In this document: positions 1 to 7,304 of the stretch, piece by piece
Layout: each line of letters starts with the position of its first letter
Numbering within the stretch: the first letter of the stretch is position 1
Source of the DNA: an uncultured Prevotella sp.
Lineage (GTDB): Bacteria > Bacteroidota > Bacteroidia > Bacteroidales > Bacteroidaceae
Assembly: GCA_900544825.1 (NCBI GenBank)
Contig: UQWP01000021.1
Span: forward strand, 1-45,641
DNA: 45,641 nt
Direction of reading: 5' to 3'
The notes under the pieces: model-generated
What the model was told of the DNA's origin: nothing
What the model saw: only the letters and a program-made list of their open reading frames with translations
Database searches by the model: none
Made by a program: the position numbers and the translations under genes

Positions 1-2
1 AC

Positions 3-1616
3 GCTTTGGCGGAACAGGCTGCTAAGAGCTTGCTTGCCGGGGATTGCAAATCCCCGGAACGCCTGGCGGGGGACTTTCTTGCTGGACAATATGGAAGCCA
101 AACAGGTTACAGCTTGCTTGCCGGGGATTGCAAATCCCCGGGGCGCCTGGCGGGGGGCTTTCTTGCTGGACAATATGGAAGCCAAACAGGTTATAGCTCG
201 CTTGCCGGGGATTGCAAATCCCCGGAACGCCTGGCGGGTAATCATACAGTTCAAAGTTCAAAGCTCAATGTTCAAAGTAACGAAGATGAGGATTATCCTG
301 CTCCGCCTCCGATGCCGAAGAAGCTGCCGAAGCTGGTGGAGCTGCTGATTTCCAAGACTCCGGAAATCTATCAGCCGGCTGTGGCTTGCGCCATTTTCCC
401 TCCGCTCGCTACCCATCTCTGGAGAACCAGATTCAGATATATTGATAACGTGGAGCACGAAGCCACCCTGGCGAGTGTGTTGCTTGCAGGTACTGGTGCA
501 GGTAAAAGTTGCGTGCAAAAACCTATCGATTTCATCATGGAGGATATCCGTAAACGTGACCAGGAGAACCTGAAGCGTGAGAAGGAATGGAAGGATGAAA
601 TGATGCGCAAGGGTGCCAACAAGGATAAGCGCAAACGCCCTGAGAATCTGATTATTCAGGAGATTGATGCTGATATGACCAATCCTGCCTTCGTGATGCG
701 TACCGCTGAAGCCAAGGAACATTTCCTTTATACTTCGCTGAACGAAATCGACCAGTTTGATGCACTGAGAGGTATCGGTAATCAGCAGTTCCGTATCATG
801 TGCCTCGCCTTTGACCCCAGTAACAAATTCGGGCAATCCCGCGTAGGAATTCAGAGCGTGACCGAGCGTGTCTGCGTTCGCTTCAACTGGAATGCATCTA
901 CCACCATCGACAAGGGACAGCGATATTTTGCGAAGGTGCTGACCGATGGTCCGCTGAGCCGTATCAACTTCTGTACCATCCCGGAACGGGAGATTGGCGA
1001 GGACATTCCCATCTATGGCACATACGATGATGAATTCAGAAAATCTCTGAAACCCTACATCGAAAATCTCTGTATGGCATCGGGATTGGTGGAATGCCAG
1101 GAGGCGTATGATCTTGCCGTGGTATTGAAGAATGAGAATGCCGAGTTTGCTCGTACTTCACAGAACCGTATCTTCGAGAATTTCTCGTTCCGTGCCAATG
1201 TCATCGCCTACCTCAAGGCGTGTGTGCTCTATGTTGCCAACGGCTACAGATGGGAGCCGGAGATGGATGATTTCATCCGTTGGAGCGAGCGTTACGACCT
1301 CTACTGCAAGATGCGTTTCTTCGGCGATATGATAGCCCGGGAGAACAGTGCCGGTGAGAAGAGTTCGAAGCGTGGACCGGAGAATCTGCTGCAGCTGCTG
1401 CCCGATATCTTCACCATGCCGCAGTTGGACGCCATCCGTATGGAGCATGGATTGAATGCGAAGGGTACCAAGAATGTGATCAAGCAGTGGATTTTCCGTG
1501 GGTATATCGAGCGAATTTCTCCGAACGGCGAGGATGGGAAAAGTGGTTACGGTTACAGTAGTTACAGTTTCAAGAAGCTGAAGTACAGACGCGATGGGCA
1601 GGTGCTTGAAGCTTGA
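3..1616 (+). CDS. DUF3987-family ATPase, 5'-truncated by the window edge
   Basis: The frame is open to the first base, so the true start lies upstream. The first ATG-like codon visible is a TTG at 6. Residues about 9-80 are 2.5 copies of a 28-residue repeat encoded by REP-like DNA. The conserved part begins near residue 95, after a proline-rich stretch. A Walker A motif (AGTGAGKS) sits near residues 159-166, followed by a charged helix and a C-terminal region ending in a winged-helix-like segment. This matches DUF3987, which in Bacteroidales usually follows a BT4734/BF3469-type primase-like N-terminal domain. That domain would be outside the window. Proteins of this type are typically found in accessory cassettes and are presumed to act on DNA; no reaction is established. 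The stop TGA is preceded by a 7-bp direct repeat (GCTTGAA/GCTTGAT). DUF5675 follows after 24 bp, probably in the same transcript. Confidence 0.8.
   Translation, partial: ALAEQAAKSLLAGDCKSPERLAGDFLAGQYGSQTGYSLLAGDCKSPGRLAGGFLAGQYGSQTGYSSLAGDCKSPERLAGNHTVQSSKLNVQSNEDEDYPAPPPMPKKLPKLVELLISKTPEIYQPAVACAIFPPLATHLWRTRFRYIDNVEHEATLASVLLAGTGAGKSCVQKPIDFIMEDIRKRDQENLKREKEWKDEMMRKGANKDKRKRPENLIIQEIDADMTNPAFVMRTAEAKEHFLYTSLNEIDQFDALRGIGNQQFRIMCLAFDPSNKFGQSRVGIQSVTERVCVRFNWNASTTIDKGQRYFAKVLTDGPLSRINFCTIPEREIGEDIPIYGTYDDEFRKSLKPYIENLCMASGLVECQEAYDLAVVLKNENAEFARTSQNRIFENFSFRANVIAYLKACVLYVANGYRWEPEMDDFIRWSERYDLYCKMRFFGDMIARENSAGEKSSKRGPENLLQLLPDIFTMPQLDAIRMEHGLNAKGTKNVIKQWIFRGYIERISPNGEDGKSGYGYSSYSFKKLKYRRDGQVLEA
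28..239 (+). repeat. 84-bp tandem repeat of a REP-like palindrome, inside the coding frame
   Basis: Three copies of the palindrome CCGGGGATT-GCA-AATCCCCGG lie at 37-57, 121-141 and 205-225, exactly 84 bp apart. Each has 9-bp arms around a 3-nt loop and is followed by a second small palindrome (CGCCTGGCG). The intervening 84-bp units are almost identical. Because 84 is a multiple of three, the array is translated in frame as a 28-residue repeat (LLAGDCKSPERLAG...). The bases before 28 resemble a further diverged unit, so the array may start upstream. The palindrome-plus-spacer layout resembles REP/BIME elements that are mobilised by Y1 (RAYT) transposases in other bacteria; the mobility here is inferred. 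Confidence 0.85.
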
Positions 1617-1640
1617 TTTTTTTTAATTAATTGAATATTT

Positions 1641-2204
1641 ATGGAAATAGTATTGAAGCGTATAGCCAAGAAGAACAGCTATACCATTGGTCGCCTTTAT
1701 ATCCTGAAGGATGAAGAGGTAGAGAGAGTGGTTCACTCTTCATGGATGAACCCACAGTTGAAGCGTTGGTTCGAGCATAAGATAGATGCCGGAAAACTGA
1801 CGCAGGAGCGTTATTTCTGCGATACCCTGGAGCCTACGTGGCGCAACCTGAAGGGCGTGGAACTACAGCCCGAGGAGGTGAACGTGCGCCTGGGCAGGGT
1901 TTCGGGCAAGAAGGCGCAGAAGATGAAGGGCACTACGGCGATTCCCGAAGGCACCTATCCGTTGTGCATCACCAAGTCGCCCCGCTTCAAGGAGTGGCTG
2001 CCGTATCTTCTGGGTGTTCCCGATTTCGAGGGCATCCGCATCCATGCCGGCAACTACCCCGACGATACCCAGGGCTGCATCCTGGTGGGTGAGAACAAGG
2101 TGAAGGGTATGGTGGTGAATTCCCGCATCTGGCTGCATCGACTGATGAAATGCATCAGCGAAGCGAGAGAAAAGGATGAATCTGTTTGGATTACCATCCT
2201 CTAA
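1641..2204 (+). CDS. DUF5675 family protein
   Basis: A 187-residue protein without signal peptide or membrane segment. It matches DUF5675: an N-terminal beta-rich part (YTIGRLYIL), a 'FCDTLEP' motif near residue 60, 'IPEGTYPL' near 108, and a C-terminal 'RIHAGNYPDDTQGCILVG' block near 140-157 containing conserved His, Asp and Cys residues. The His/Cys arrangement resembles L,D-transpeptidase or peptidase-like folds, but no catalytic role is shown. DUF5675 genes often sit in prophage or accessory cassettes next to cell-wall or DNA-replication-like genes, which agrees with the DUF3987 gene 24 bp upstream. The segment around its stop codon is repeated four times downstream. Confidence 0.75.
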   Translation: MEIVLKRIAKKNSYTIGRLYILKDEEVERVVHSSWMNPQLKRWFEHKIDAGKLTQERYFCDTLEPTWRNLKGVELQPEEVNVRLGRVSGKKAQKMKGTTAIPEGTYPLCITKSPRFKEWLPYLLGVPDFEGIRIHAGNYPDDTQGCILVGENKVKGMVVNSRIWLHRLMKCISEAREKDESVWITIL

Positions 2205-2265
2205 ACACAAATCATCCCCTAAACACAAGAACATCCTCTAAATTCAATTATCATCCTCTAAACTA
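2195..2265 (+). repeat. Four-copy tandem repeat spanning the DUF5675 stop codon
   Basis: The gene's last codons and stop (CATCCTCTAAA, starting at 2195) recur at 2213, 2232 and 2252, with spacings of 18, 19 and 20 bp. Each copy keeps the CATCC(T/C)CTAAA core followed by A-rich sequence. Only the first is coding; the rest lie past the stop. Confidence 0.85.
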
Positions 2266-2354
2266 AGAAGTAGTGCATTGCAAAAAGAGTACCTGAATAA
2301 AGGGAAAATTTTGCAGTGCACTGGTGGGGCAGGGTGAAAAATATATAAAAATTC

Positions 2355-2383
2355 TTTTGTCTCGATTGTTTTTGCTATCTTTG
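2355..2383 (+). promoter_or_regulatory. Bacteroidota-type promoter for the GNAT gene
   Basis: A TATCTTTG -7 box lies at 2376-2383 with a TTTTG -33-like element at 2355-2359, 16 bp apart. It is about 75 bp upstream of the acetyltransferase start. The match to the TTTG/TAnnTTTG consensus is seen directly; activity is inferred. Confidence 0.6.
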
Positions 2384-2458
2384 CAAGCGGATTCTGACTT
2401 GAAGAGAGGAGAATCGGATGTCTTATTAAATAATGTAATGATATAACTCTAAACAAAT

Positions 2459-3037
2459 ATGAAGATAAACATTGGACCGGCTACGCCTGACACGGCGTCG
2501 CACATTGCATCGCTCATTATGGAGGCGATGAACCCAGGATGCTGCCAGAACCTGGCAGGTGCTCATCATACGCTGGCGGAATTCCATCAGGTGATGGAAA
2601 GACTCGTAAAAATGGAGGATAGTCAGTATAGTTACCGCAATACGCTCCTGGCTACCAATAGCGAGGGCATTACTGCCGGTATCATCGTGTCATACGACGG
2701 TGCACAGCTCAAGGCGCTGCGCAAGCGATTCATCGAGGAGGCAAAGGCAACCTTCGGAATCGACTATACAGGAATGGATCCGGAAACCCAGGAGGGCGAA
2801 CTCTATATCGACAGCCTCGCCGTGCCTGCTGCCTTCCGTGGCAAGGGTATCGCCAAGATGCTGCTCAAGGCGGCGATAGAAAAGGGCAGGGAAATGGGCC
2901 TTCCTGCCGTGGGACTGCTTGTGGATAAGGGCAATCCAAAGGCAGAAAGACTCTATGCCAATATGGGATTCGAATACGTGAATGATGCTATGTGGGGCGG
3001 CCACAGCATGAAGCATCTCCAGTATCCGCTACGCTAG
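2459..3037 (+). CDS. GNAT family N-acetyltransferase
   Basis: A 192-residue GCN5-related acetyltransferase that would transfer the acetyl group of acetyl-CoA to an amine substrate. The acetyl-CoA pyrophosphate-binding motif A is visible as 'FRGKGIA' near residues 126-132. It is preceded by the beta4 strand 'LYIDSLAVPAAF' and followed by 'GNPKAERLYANMGFE' near 157-171, the usual motif B. The N-terminal 100 residues contain an insert rich in charged residues, so the substrate cannot be guessed. It stands alone on the plus strand, convergent with the symporter gene. Its last codons are part of a 29-bp-period direct repeat shared with the symporter 3' end. Confidence 0.9.
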   Translation: MKINIGPATPDTASHIASLIMEAMNPGCCQNLAGAHHTLAEFHQVMERLVKMEDSQYSYRNTLLATNSEGITAGIIVSYDGAQLKALRKRFIEEAKATFGIDYTGMDPETQEGELYIDSLAVPAAFRGKGIAKMLLKAAIEKGREMGLPAVGLLVDKGNPKAERLYANMGFEYVNDAMWGGHSMKHLQYPLR

Positions 3038-3057
3038 TTAGCTAATCCCGGTATCCG

Positions 3058-4434
3058 CTACTCCAGTTCCTCAATCTCATCTTCGTTCATCTCCCTGTCG
3101 AGCTGGCCGCGCCAGAGATACTTGCGGGTTTCGTGAACGATGATGCCGCTGAGGCAGAGCAGGGAGATGAGGTTTGGTATCGCCATCAGGGCATTCATGC
3201 AGTCGGCGATATTCCATACCAGTCCGAGGCTGATGACACTGCCCAGGAAGATACTCACAATATAGAGCATGCGATAGATGAGCATCCAGCGCTTGCCCTT
3301 GAGGTACTCTACGCAGCGTTCGCCATAATAGCTCCATCCCAGGGTGGTGCTGAAGGCGAAGGTGGTGAGGCCGATGGTGAGCAATGGGGCTCCTATGTAT
3401 GGTATCTTGCTGAAGGCTGCCTTGGTGAGCGCTGCACCATTGTGGTAATCGATATCAGGATAGGCGATGATGCTGGAGGTGATGACCAATCCCGTGAGGG
3501 CACAGATGATGACGGTATCCCAGAAGGTTCCGGTAGAAGATACCAGCGCCTGGCGTACCGGGTTGCGGGTCTGGGCGGCGGCAGCTACGATAGGTGCCGA
3601 ACCGAGTCCTGACTCATTGGAGAAGAGTCCGCGGGCGATACCATAGCGGGCTGCTATCATGAGGGTGCTGCCTGCAAAACCGCCTCCGGCAGCACGGGTA
3701 GTGAAGGCGGATTCGAAGATAACCTTCAGGGCTGGCAGGAGATAGGCGTGATTGACGATCAGGATGTAGATGCAGCCCACCACATAGAAAAGCGCCATGA
3801 AAGGCACAAGCATTCCACATACTTTTGAGATACTCTGCACACCACCGATGATGACTGCGGCACCGAGAATGGTGACGATGGCGCCGGTGATGTAGGGACT
3901 GATGCCATACTGGTTTTCTACCAGTGTGGAGATGGCGTTCGCCTGTACGGTGCTGCCGATGCCGAAGGAGGCGAGGGCGGCAAAGAGGGCGAAGAGGACA
4001 CCGAGCCACTTCCATCCCAATCCCTTTTCGAGGGCATACATCGGACCGCCAAGCATCTCTCCACGCTTGGTCTTGACACGGTATTTCACTGCAAGAAGAC
4101 CTTCGGCATACTTGGTGGAGATGCCGAAGACACCGGTGAGCCAGCACCAGAATACGGCGCCCGGTCCACCCAGGGCGATGGCTGTTGCCACACCGATGAT
4201 GTTACCGGTACCGATGGTAGCGGCTAGGGCTGTGGCGAGGGCTCCGAACTGGGAGACATCGCCCGTAGCATTCTTGTCCTTCTTGAAGGACAGCGATATC
4301 GCCTGGAAAATCTTACGCTGTGGAAAGCGAAGGCGAACCGTCAGGAAAATGTGGGTTCCCAGCAGCAGGATGATCATCGGCCATCCCCAAAGGAACGAAC
4401 TGAAGGATGTGAAAAATTCGTTGATTGCTTCCAT
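3058..4434 (-). CDS. Sodium:alanine/amino-acid symporter (AGCS family)
   Basis: A 458-residue inner-membrane protein with about ten hydrophobic segments, the normal size for AGCS (AlsT/AgcS) carriers that import alanine or glycine with sodium. Family signatures are clear: 'LATALAATIGTGNIIGVATA' near residues 66-85, 'GPGAVFWCWLTG' and 'GEMLGGPMYALEKGLG' around 90-140, and 'NESGLGSAPIVAAAAQT' near 273-289. The start ATG gives a first hydrophobic helix beginning near residue 12. It ends 20 bp from the convergent GNAT gene, and no strong terminator is seen between them. Substrate specificity within the family is not readable from the sequence. Confidence 0.93.
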   Translation of the reverse strand: MEAINEFFTSFSSFLWGWPMIILLLGTHIFLTVRLRFPQRKIFQAISLSFKKDKNATGDVSQFGALATALAATIGTGNIIGVATAIALGGPGAVFWCWLTGVFGISTKYAEGLLAVKYRVKTKRGEMLGGPMYALEKGLGWKWLGVLFALFAALASFGIGSTVQANAISTLVENQYGISPYITGAIVTILGAAVIIGGVQSISKVCGMLVPFMALFYVVGCIYILIVNHAYLLPALKVIFESAFTTRAAGGGFAGSTLMIAARYGIARGLFSNESGLGSAPIVAAAAQTRNPVRQALVSSTGTFWDTVIICALTGLVITSSIIAYPDIDYHNGAALTKAAFSKIPYIGAPLLTIGLTTFAFSTTLGWSYYGERCVEYLKGKRWMLIYRMLYIVSIFLGSVISLGLVWNIADCMNALMAIPNLISLLCLSGIIVHETRKYLWRGQLDREMNEDEIEELE

Positions 4435-4532
4435 GTTAATCTCTCTTTTTAAAATACAATTATAAAATCTATATCTAATTTTTTAAGAAGTTAAAGAAGT
4501 TATTACTTCCCTTTTACTTCCCTTATTAATCT

Positions 4533-5111
4533 CTATTCCTCAAATTCTACCCTTGCGTTGGGGAATCCCATTGCCTTGAACATATCGCGGAACTGCTGCT
4601 TGGCATTGCGCTGGGCGATACGGATATTGGCTGGGGTGAGGCAGCGCTTCTTCATCTGGGCATAGGCGCGGTCGTAGAGTGCCTGGCGGTCGGCTCCCGT
4701 CCACTTTCCTTCTTCAAAGAAGCTGCGGGTGCGGGCTTCGTCGATGAAGTTGTTATCCAACAAGCGGATAGGAGGGAGGGTGCAGACGATGGAATCCTTC
4801 CCGGCATTTGCCTGGATCCATCCTTGCTTTACATCTTTCATATTGATGCCCAGGCGCAGGGTGCCGTAATAGATGCGCACCAGCTGGTCGTCGCCAAAGA
4901 AGCCGCGACGAACGGTATCTACCAGTTCCTCGTTGCTGATGGCGAGAAACTCCCATTCGCCTATCGCCTCAATGCTCTCTACCTGGGTAGGCGACAGGGT
5001 GGTCTTCTCTTCTGTGGTTACGCTCACCGTATTATCCTTGTTGAGCCAATAGAGCGTGCCCACGAGTATGAGGGCAAGGATGGTGAGCAGGATGATGCCA
5101 TATTTCTTCAT
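4533..5111 (-). CDS. DUF4230 protein, membrane-anchored
   Basis: A 192-residue protein with one N-terminal membrane segment (residues about 5-23), then an exported domain. The C-terminal region shows the DUF4230 pattern: 'RLGINMKDVKQGW', a beta-rich 'IVCTLPPIRLLDNNFI', and a helical 'ARTRSFFEEGKW ... AQRNAKQQFRDMFKAMGFPNARVEF' end. Function is unknown. It lies 41 bp downstream of a second DUF4230 gene on the same strand, so the two are probably co-transcribed and descended from a duplication, though they now differ strongly. This one lacks the lipobox cysteine of its neighbour. Confidence 0.8.
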   Translation of the reverse strand: MKKYGIILLTILALILVGTLYWLNKDNTVSVTTEEKTTLSPTQVESIEAIGEWEFLAISNEELVDTVRRGFFGDDQLVRIYYGTLRLGINMKDVKQGWIQANAGKDSIVCTLPPIRLLDNNFIDEARTRSFFEEGKWTGADRQALYDRAYAQMKKRCLTPANIRIAQRNAKQQFRDMFKAMGFPNARVEFEE

Positions 5112-5136
5112 ATCTTATTCCTCCTTAGTTTGAGGG

Positions 5137-5176
5137 TTTATCTTTCTTCTCACTAGTTTTTGTCTTTCTTCTCCAC
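5137..5176 (-). repeat. 22-bp-period direct repeat across a DUF4230 stop codon
   Basis: TCTTTCTTCTC with flanking T-rich sequence occurs at 5137-5153 and again at 5159-5176. The second (coding) copy encodes the last residues of the upstream DUF4230 gene; the first lies just past its stop codon at 5153-5155. Confidence 0.7.
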
Positions 5177-5836
5177 TCCCGAGTTCTGCAGGAATCCCCT
5201 GATATCATCGAGGGTGAACTTCTTGCGGAAGCTGATCTGGATGTTCTCTTCCCGGAAACCCATCTGCATGAGCATTGGGATGAGGGTATTGGCTGCACTG
5301 ATGCGAGCCTGCTCCATCAGGTCGAGGTTGGGAATATCTCGGATGATGCTCTCTCTGCCCTGCTGTTCCAGCTGGGTGAGTTCGGCATCGGAGTAGTTGC
5401 TGCGGGTGAGTGAAACATACTGTTTCAGTTTCTTATGATCGATTCGGGTGCCTGTGAGCATCATCTTCGGGTCGGGCAGGATGATTTCTATCTTATCGCC
5501 TTTTCGGGACACATTCCTGTCTGAGAATCCCTGGAAATCTACATACGCCTTGATGGTAGCATCCATGGGGATGGCTACCTTGCGGTTGGAGCCTGGCACG
5601 GGGATGTTGAATTCGTGCTTGAGGAAGGAACCCTTAAGCTTGAACTGGTCATCGTGGGTGATGATCTTATGAACGTGCGCCTCGGCGGTATAAAGGCGCG
5701 TGCATTTCTGTATCTGCATCACCATCGTGGGGATGGTATCGATGGCGCTCTTCTTCTCTTCTGCCGGCTTCTTGGGAGAGCAGGAGAGGAGGCTGAGGAT
5801 AACCGCCGGGATGAGGATAAAAAATACTTTCTTCAT
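5153..5836 (-). CDS. DUF4230 lipoprotein
   Basis: A 227-residue protein. The start chosen is the ATG at 5836, since it gives a classic lipoprotein signal (MKKVFFILIPAVILSLLSCS), whereas the frame upstream is in an AT-rich spacer and encodes nothing recognisable. The mature protein has the DUF4230 architecture: 'YTAEAHVHKIITHDDQFKLKG' near residue 50, 'VAIPMDATIKAYVDF', 'KGDKIEIILPDPKMMLTGTRID', and a C-terminal helix ending 'MLMQMGFREENIQISFRK'. It precedes another DUF4230 gene by 41 bp. Role unknown; the Cys after the signal places it as a lipoprotein in the envelope. Confidence 0.8.
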   Translation of the reverse strand: MKKVFFILIPAVILSLLSCSPKKPAEEKKSAIDTIPTMVMQIQKCTRLYTAEAHVHKIITHDDQFKLKGSFLKHEFNIPVPGSNRKVAIPMDATIKAYVDFQGFSDRNVSRKGDKIEIILPDPKMMLTGTRIDHKKLKQYVSLTRSNYSDAELTQLEQQGRESIIRDIPNLDLMEQARISAANTLIPMLMQMGFREENIQISFRKKFTLDDIRGFLQNSGVEKKDKN

Positions 5837-5906
5837 ACGATTAAGGGTATAATTTATATGATAAATATGTAATATATATGATAAAATATATAATAAGGAT
5901 ATAATA

Positions 5907-5948
5907 AAAGCTCTTGAAGTCAGGGTTCGCCCAAACGTCAAGAGCTTT
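5907..5948 (-). terminator. Terminator downstream of ribH
   Basis: AAAGCTCTTGAAGT (5907-5920) pairs with ACGTCAAGAGCTTT (5935-5948), a 14-bp stem with a 14-nt loop. On the minus strand it is followed by TTTTATTAT. It lies 10 bp after the ribH stop. Confidence 0.8.
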
Positions 5949-5957
5949 CTTATCTAA

Positions 5958-6434
5958 TTAGAATTTTGCCATTTTGATAGCGTCGATAGCGCACTCGTCA
6001 CCCTTGTTACCCAACTTGCCGCCGCTGCGATCCTTCGCCTGCTGGAGGTCGTTGGTGGTGAGAAGTCCGTAGATGACTGGGATTTCCTGTGTGGCATTGA
6101 GGCGCGCAATACCGTAGGTGACACCCTCGCAGATATAATCGAAGTGCGGAGTCTCGCCACGAATCACACTACCCAGGATGATGACAGCATCGTAGCCGCC
6201 ATTGAGCACCATCTGATGCGCACCGTAGATCAGCTCGAAGCTTCCCGGTACGGTCTTCACATGGATGTTCTCAGGGATGGCTCCATGCTTCTCCAGCGTC
6301 TTGACAGCTCCATCGAGCAAGGCGCCTGTAATCTCTGGGTTCCATTCTGCTACCACGATACCGAAGCACATGTTGCTGGCATCTGGAATCTTGGAAAAGT
6401 CGTATTCCGACAAATTATGAAGTGCTGTTGCCAT
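5958..6434 (-). CDS. ribH: 6,7-dimethyl-8-ribityllumazine synthase
   Basis: A 158-residue cytosolic enzyme that condenses 5-amino-6-ribitylaminouracil with 3,4-dihydroxy-2-butanone 4-phosphate, the penultimate step of riboflavin synthesis. It forms icosahedral or pentameric shells in the family. Motifs: 'GIVVAEWNPEIT' near residue 25 (aromatic substrate contact), 'VPGSFELIYGA' near 62, 'GSVIRGETPHFDYIC' near 88-102 with the catalytic His, and 'PVIYGLLTTNDLQQA' near 119-133. The length is typical. It follows the TPR gene by 11 bp on the same strand, so the two are co-transcribed from the promoter upstream of the TPR gene. No other riboflavin gene and no FMN riboswitch is seen nearby. Confidence 0.96.
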   Translation of the reverse strand: MATALHNLSEYDFSKIPDASNMCFGIVVAEWNPEITGALLDGAVKTLEKHGAIPENIHVKTVPGSFELIYGAHQMVLNGGYDAVIILGSVIRGETPHFDYICEGVTYGIARLNATQEIPVIYGLLTTNDLQQAKDRSGGKLGNKGDECAIDAIKMAKF

Positions 6435-6445
6435 AATGTTCTGAT

Positions 6446-7141
6446 TTAGTTGGAAGCACGCTCGATGTACTTATCGATCTCAGCGCTCTGAACGAGCATA
6501 GAGTTTACATACTTCTTCTTGATGTCCTGATAGATGCTCAAAGCCTCTGCCTTCTTGTTCTGGCTCTCCAGGATTTCGCCAGCCTTGATGAGGAAAGCAG
6601 GAGAGAGAGAGTTGTTGGCGTCATCTTCTGCCTTGCTGTCTGCCATGGAAGCTGCCTTCTTGAAAGCGGCTACGGCATCATCGAGCTTGTTGAGGTGAGC
6701 GTATGCATCGCCGAGGGCTGCCTGAGCGGCTGGGCTGATCATCTCGTCGCCCTTAGATGAGAATGCGTCGAGGCTCTTCTCTGCCTCTGCCCACTTGCCG
6801 AGGTTGGCATAGCAGAGACCTGCATAGAGGTTGGCGAGGTTGCCTGCATCGGTGCTGCCGTATTCGCTGGCAATCTTTGCGAAGCCTACGTAGCCAGCGC
6901 CATCGCCGTTGAGTGCCTGCTCATACATCTCGTTCTGGAAATAGGTCTGACCCTTGCCGAGCAATGTGCTTGCCTTGTCCTCACGAGGACCTGCAATCTG
7001 AGACATGTAAGCGAATACACCTGCGATGATAACGATCAATGCTACCACTGCGATCATAATTGCCTTCTTGTACTTCACGAAGAAGGCCTCATTCATGTTA
7101 AGGCTCTCGATTTTCTGAGCCTGTACGTTGTTGTTTGCCAT
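6446..7141 (-). CDS. Membrane-anchored tetratricopeptide-repeat protein
   Basis: A 231-residue protein with a short cytoplasmic N-terminus, one membrane helix (residues about 28-46) and a periplasmic TPR domain. TPR-like helices can be followed at 'AGNLANLYAGLCYANLGKWAEAEKSL', 'AQAALGDAYAHLNKLDDAVAAFKKAA' and 'PAFLIKAGEILESQNKKAEALSIYQDI'. The layout is like the YfgM/DUF2133-type proteins that associate with the secretion or chaperone network, but that equivalence is only inferred. It is the first gene of the pair with ribH. A TAAATTTG box on the minus strand at 7202-7209 is its probable promoter. Confidence 0.8.
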   Translation of the reverse strand: MANNNVQAQKIESLNMNEAFFVKYKKAIMIAVVALIVIIAGVFAYMSQIAGPREDKASTLLGKGQTYFQNEMYEQALNGDGAGYVGFAKIASEYGSTDAGNLANLYAGLCYANLGKWAEAEKSLDAFSSKGDEMISPAAQAALGDAYAHLNKLDDAVAAFKKAASMADSKAEDDANNSLSPAFLIKAGEILESQNKKAEALSIYQDIKKKYVNSMLVQSAEIDKYIERASN

Positions 7142-7201
7142 TTCTTATTTTTGTTTTTTATTATTCTTTGTTATTCCTTGCTCTTTTATTCTTTTAGGTT
7201 G

Positions 7202-7209
7202 CAAATTTA
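7202..7209 (-). promoter_or_regulatory. -7 box for the TPR-ribH transcript
   Basis: TAAATTTG read on the minus strand, about 60 bp upstream of the TPR start codon. It matches the Bacteroidota TAnnTTTG consensus. Confidence 0.55.
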
Positions 7210-7272
7210 CTGATTTTTATTCAGATATTGAAATTTCTAGCCTACTTTTTTCGTTTTTTGGGCTTTTTCTGC

Positions 7273-7280
7273 TAACTTTG
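7273..7280 (+). promoter_or_regulatory. -7 box for recF
   Basis: TAACTTTG about 25 bp upstream of the chosen recF start. It supports the ATG at 7305, because an upstream start would put this box inside the coding region. Confidence 0.6.
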
Positions 7281-7304
7281 CAGTCAATTAGCAGAAAAGT
7301 ATCT

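Noticed and set aside
28..239. CRISPR array with palindromic repeats
   Set aside because: The 'spacers' are nearly identical to each other, so the unit is an 84-bp tandem repeat.
34..348. Second reading frame through the REP-like repeat
   Set aside because: It is open only because the repeat lacks stops in several frames; it ends at 348 without conserved sequence, while the long frame continues into DUF3987.
7128..7304. Upstream extension of recF by 59 codons
   Set aside because: This stretch contains the recF -7 box and encodes a hydrophobic segment foreign to RecF, whose N-terminus begins at 7305.
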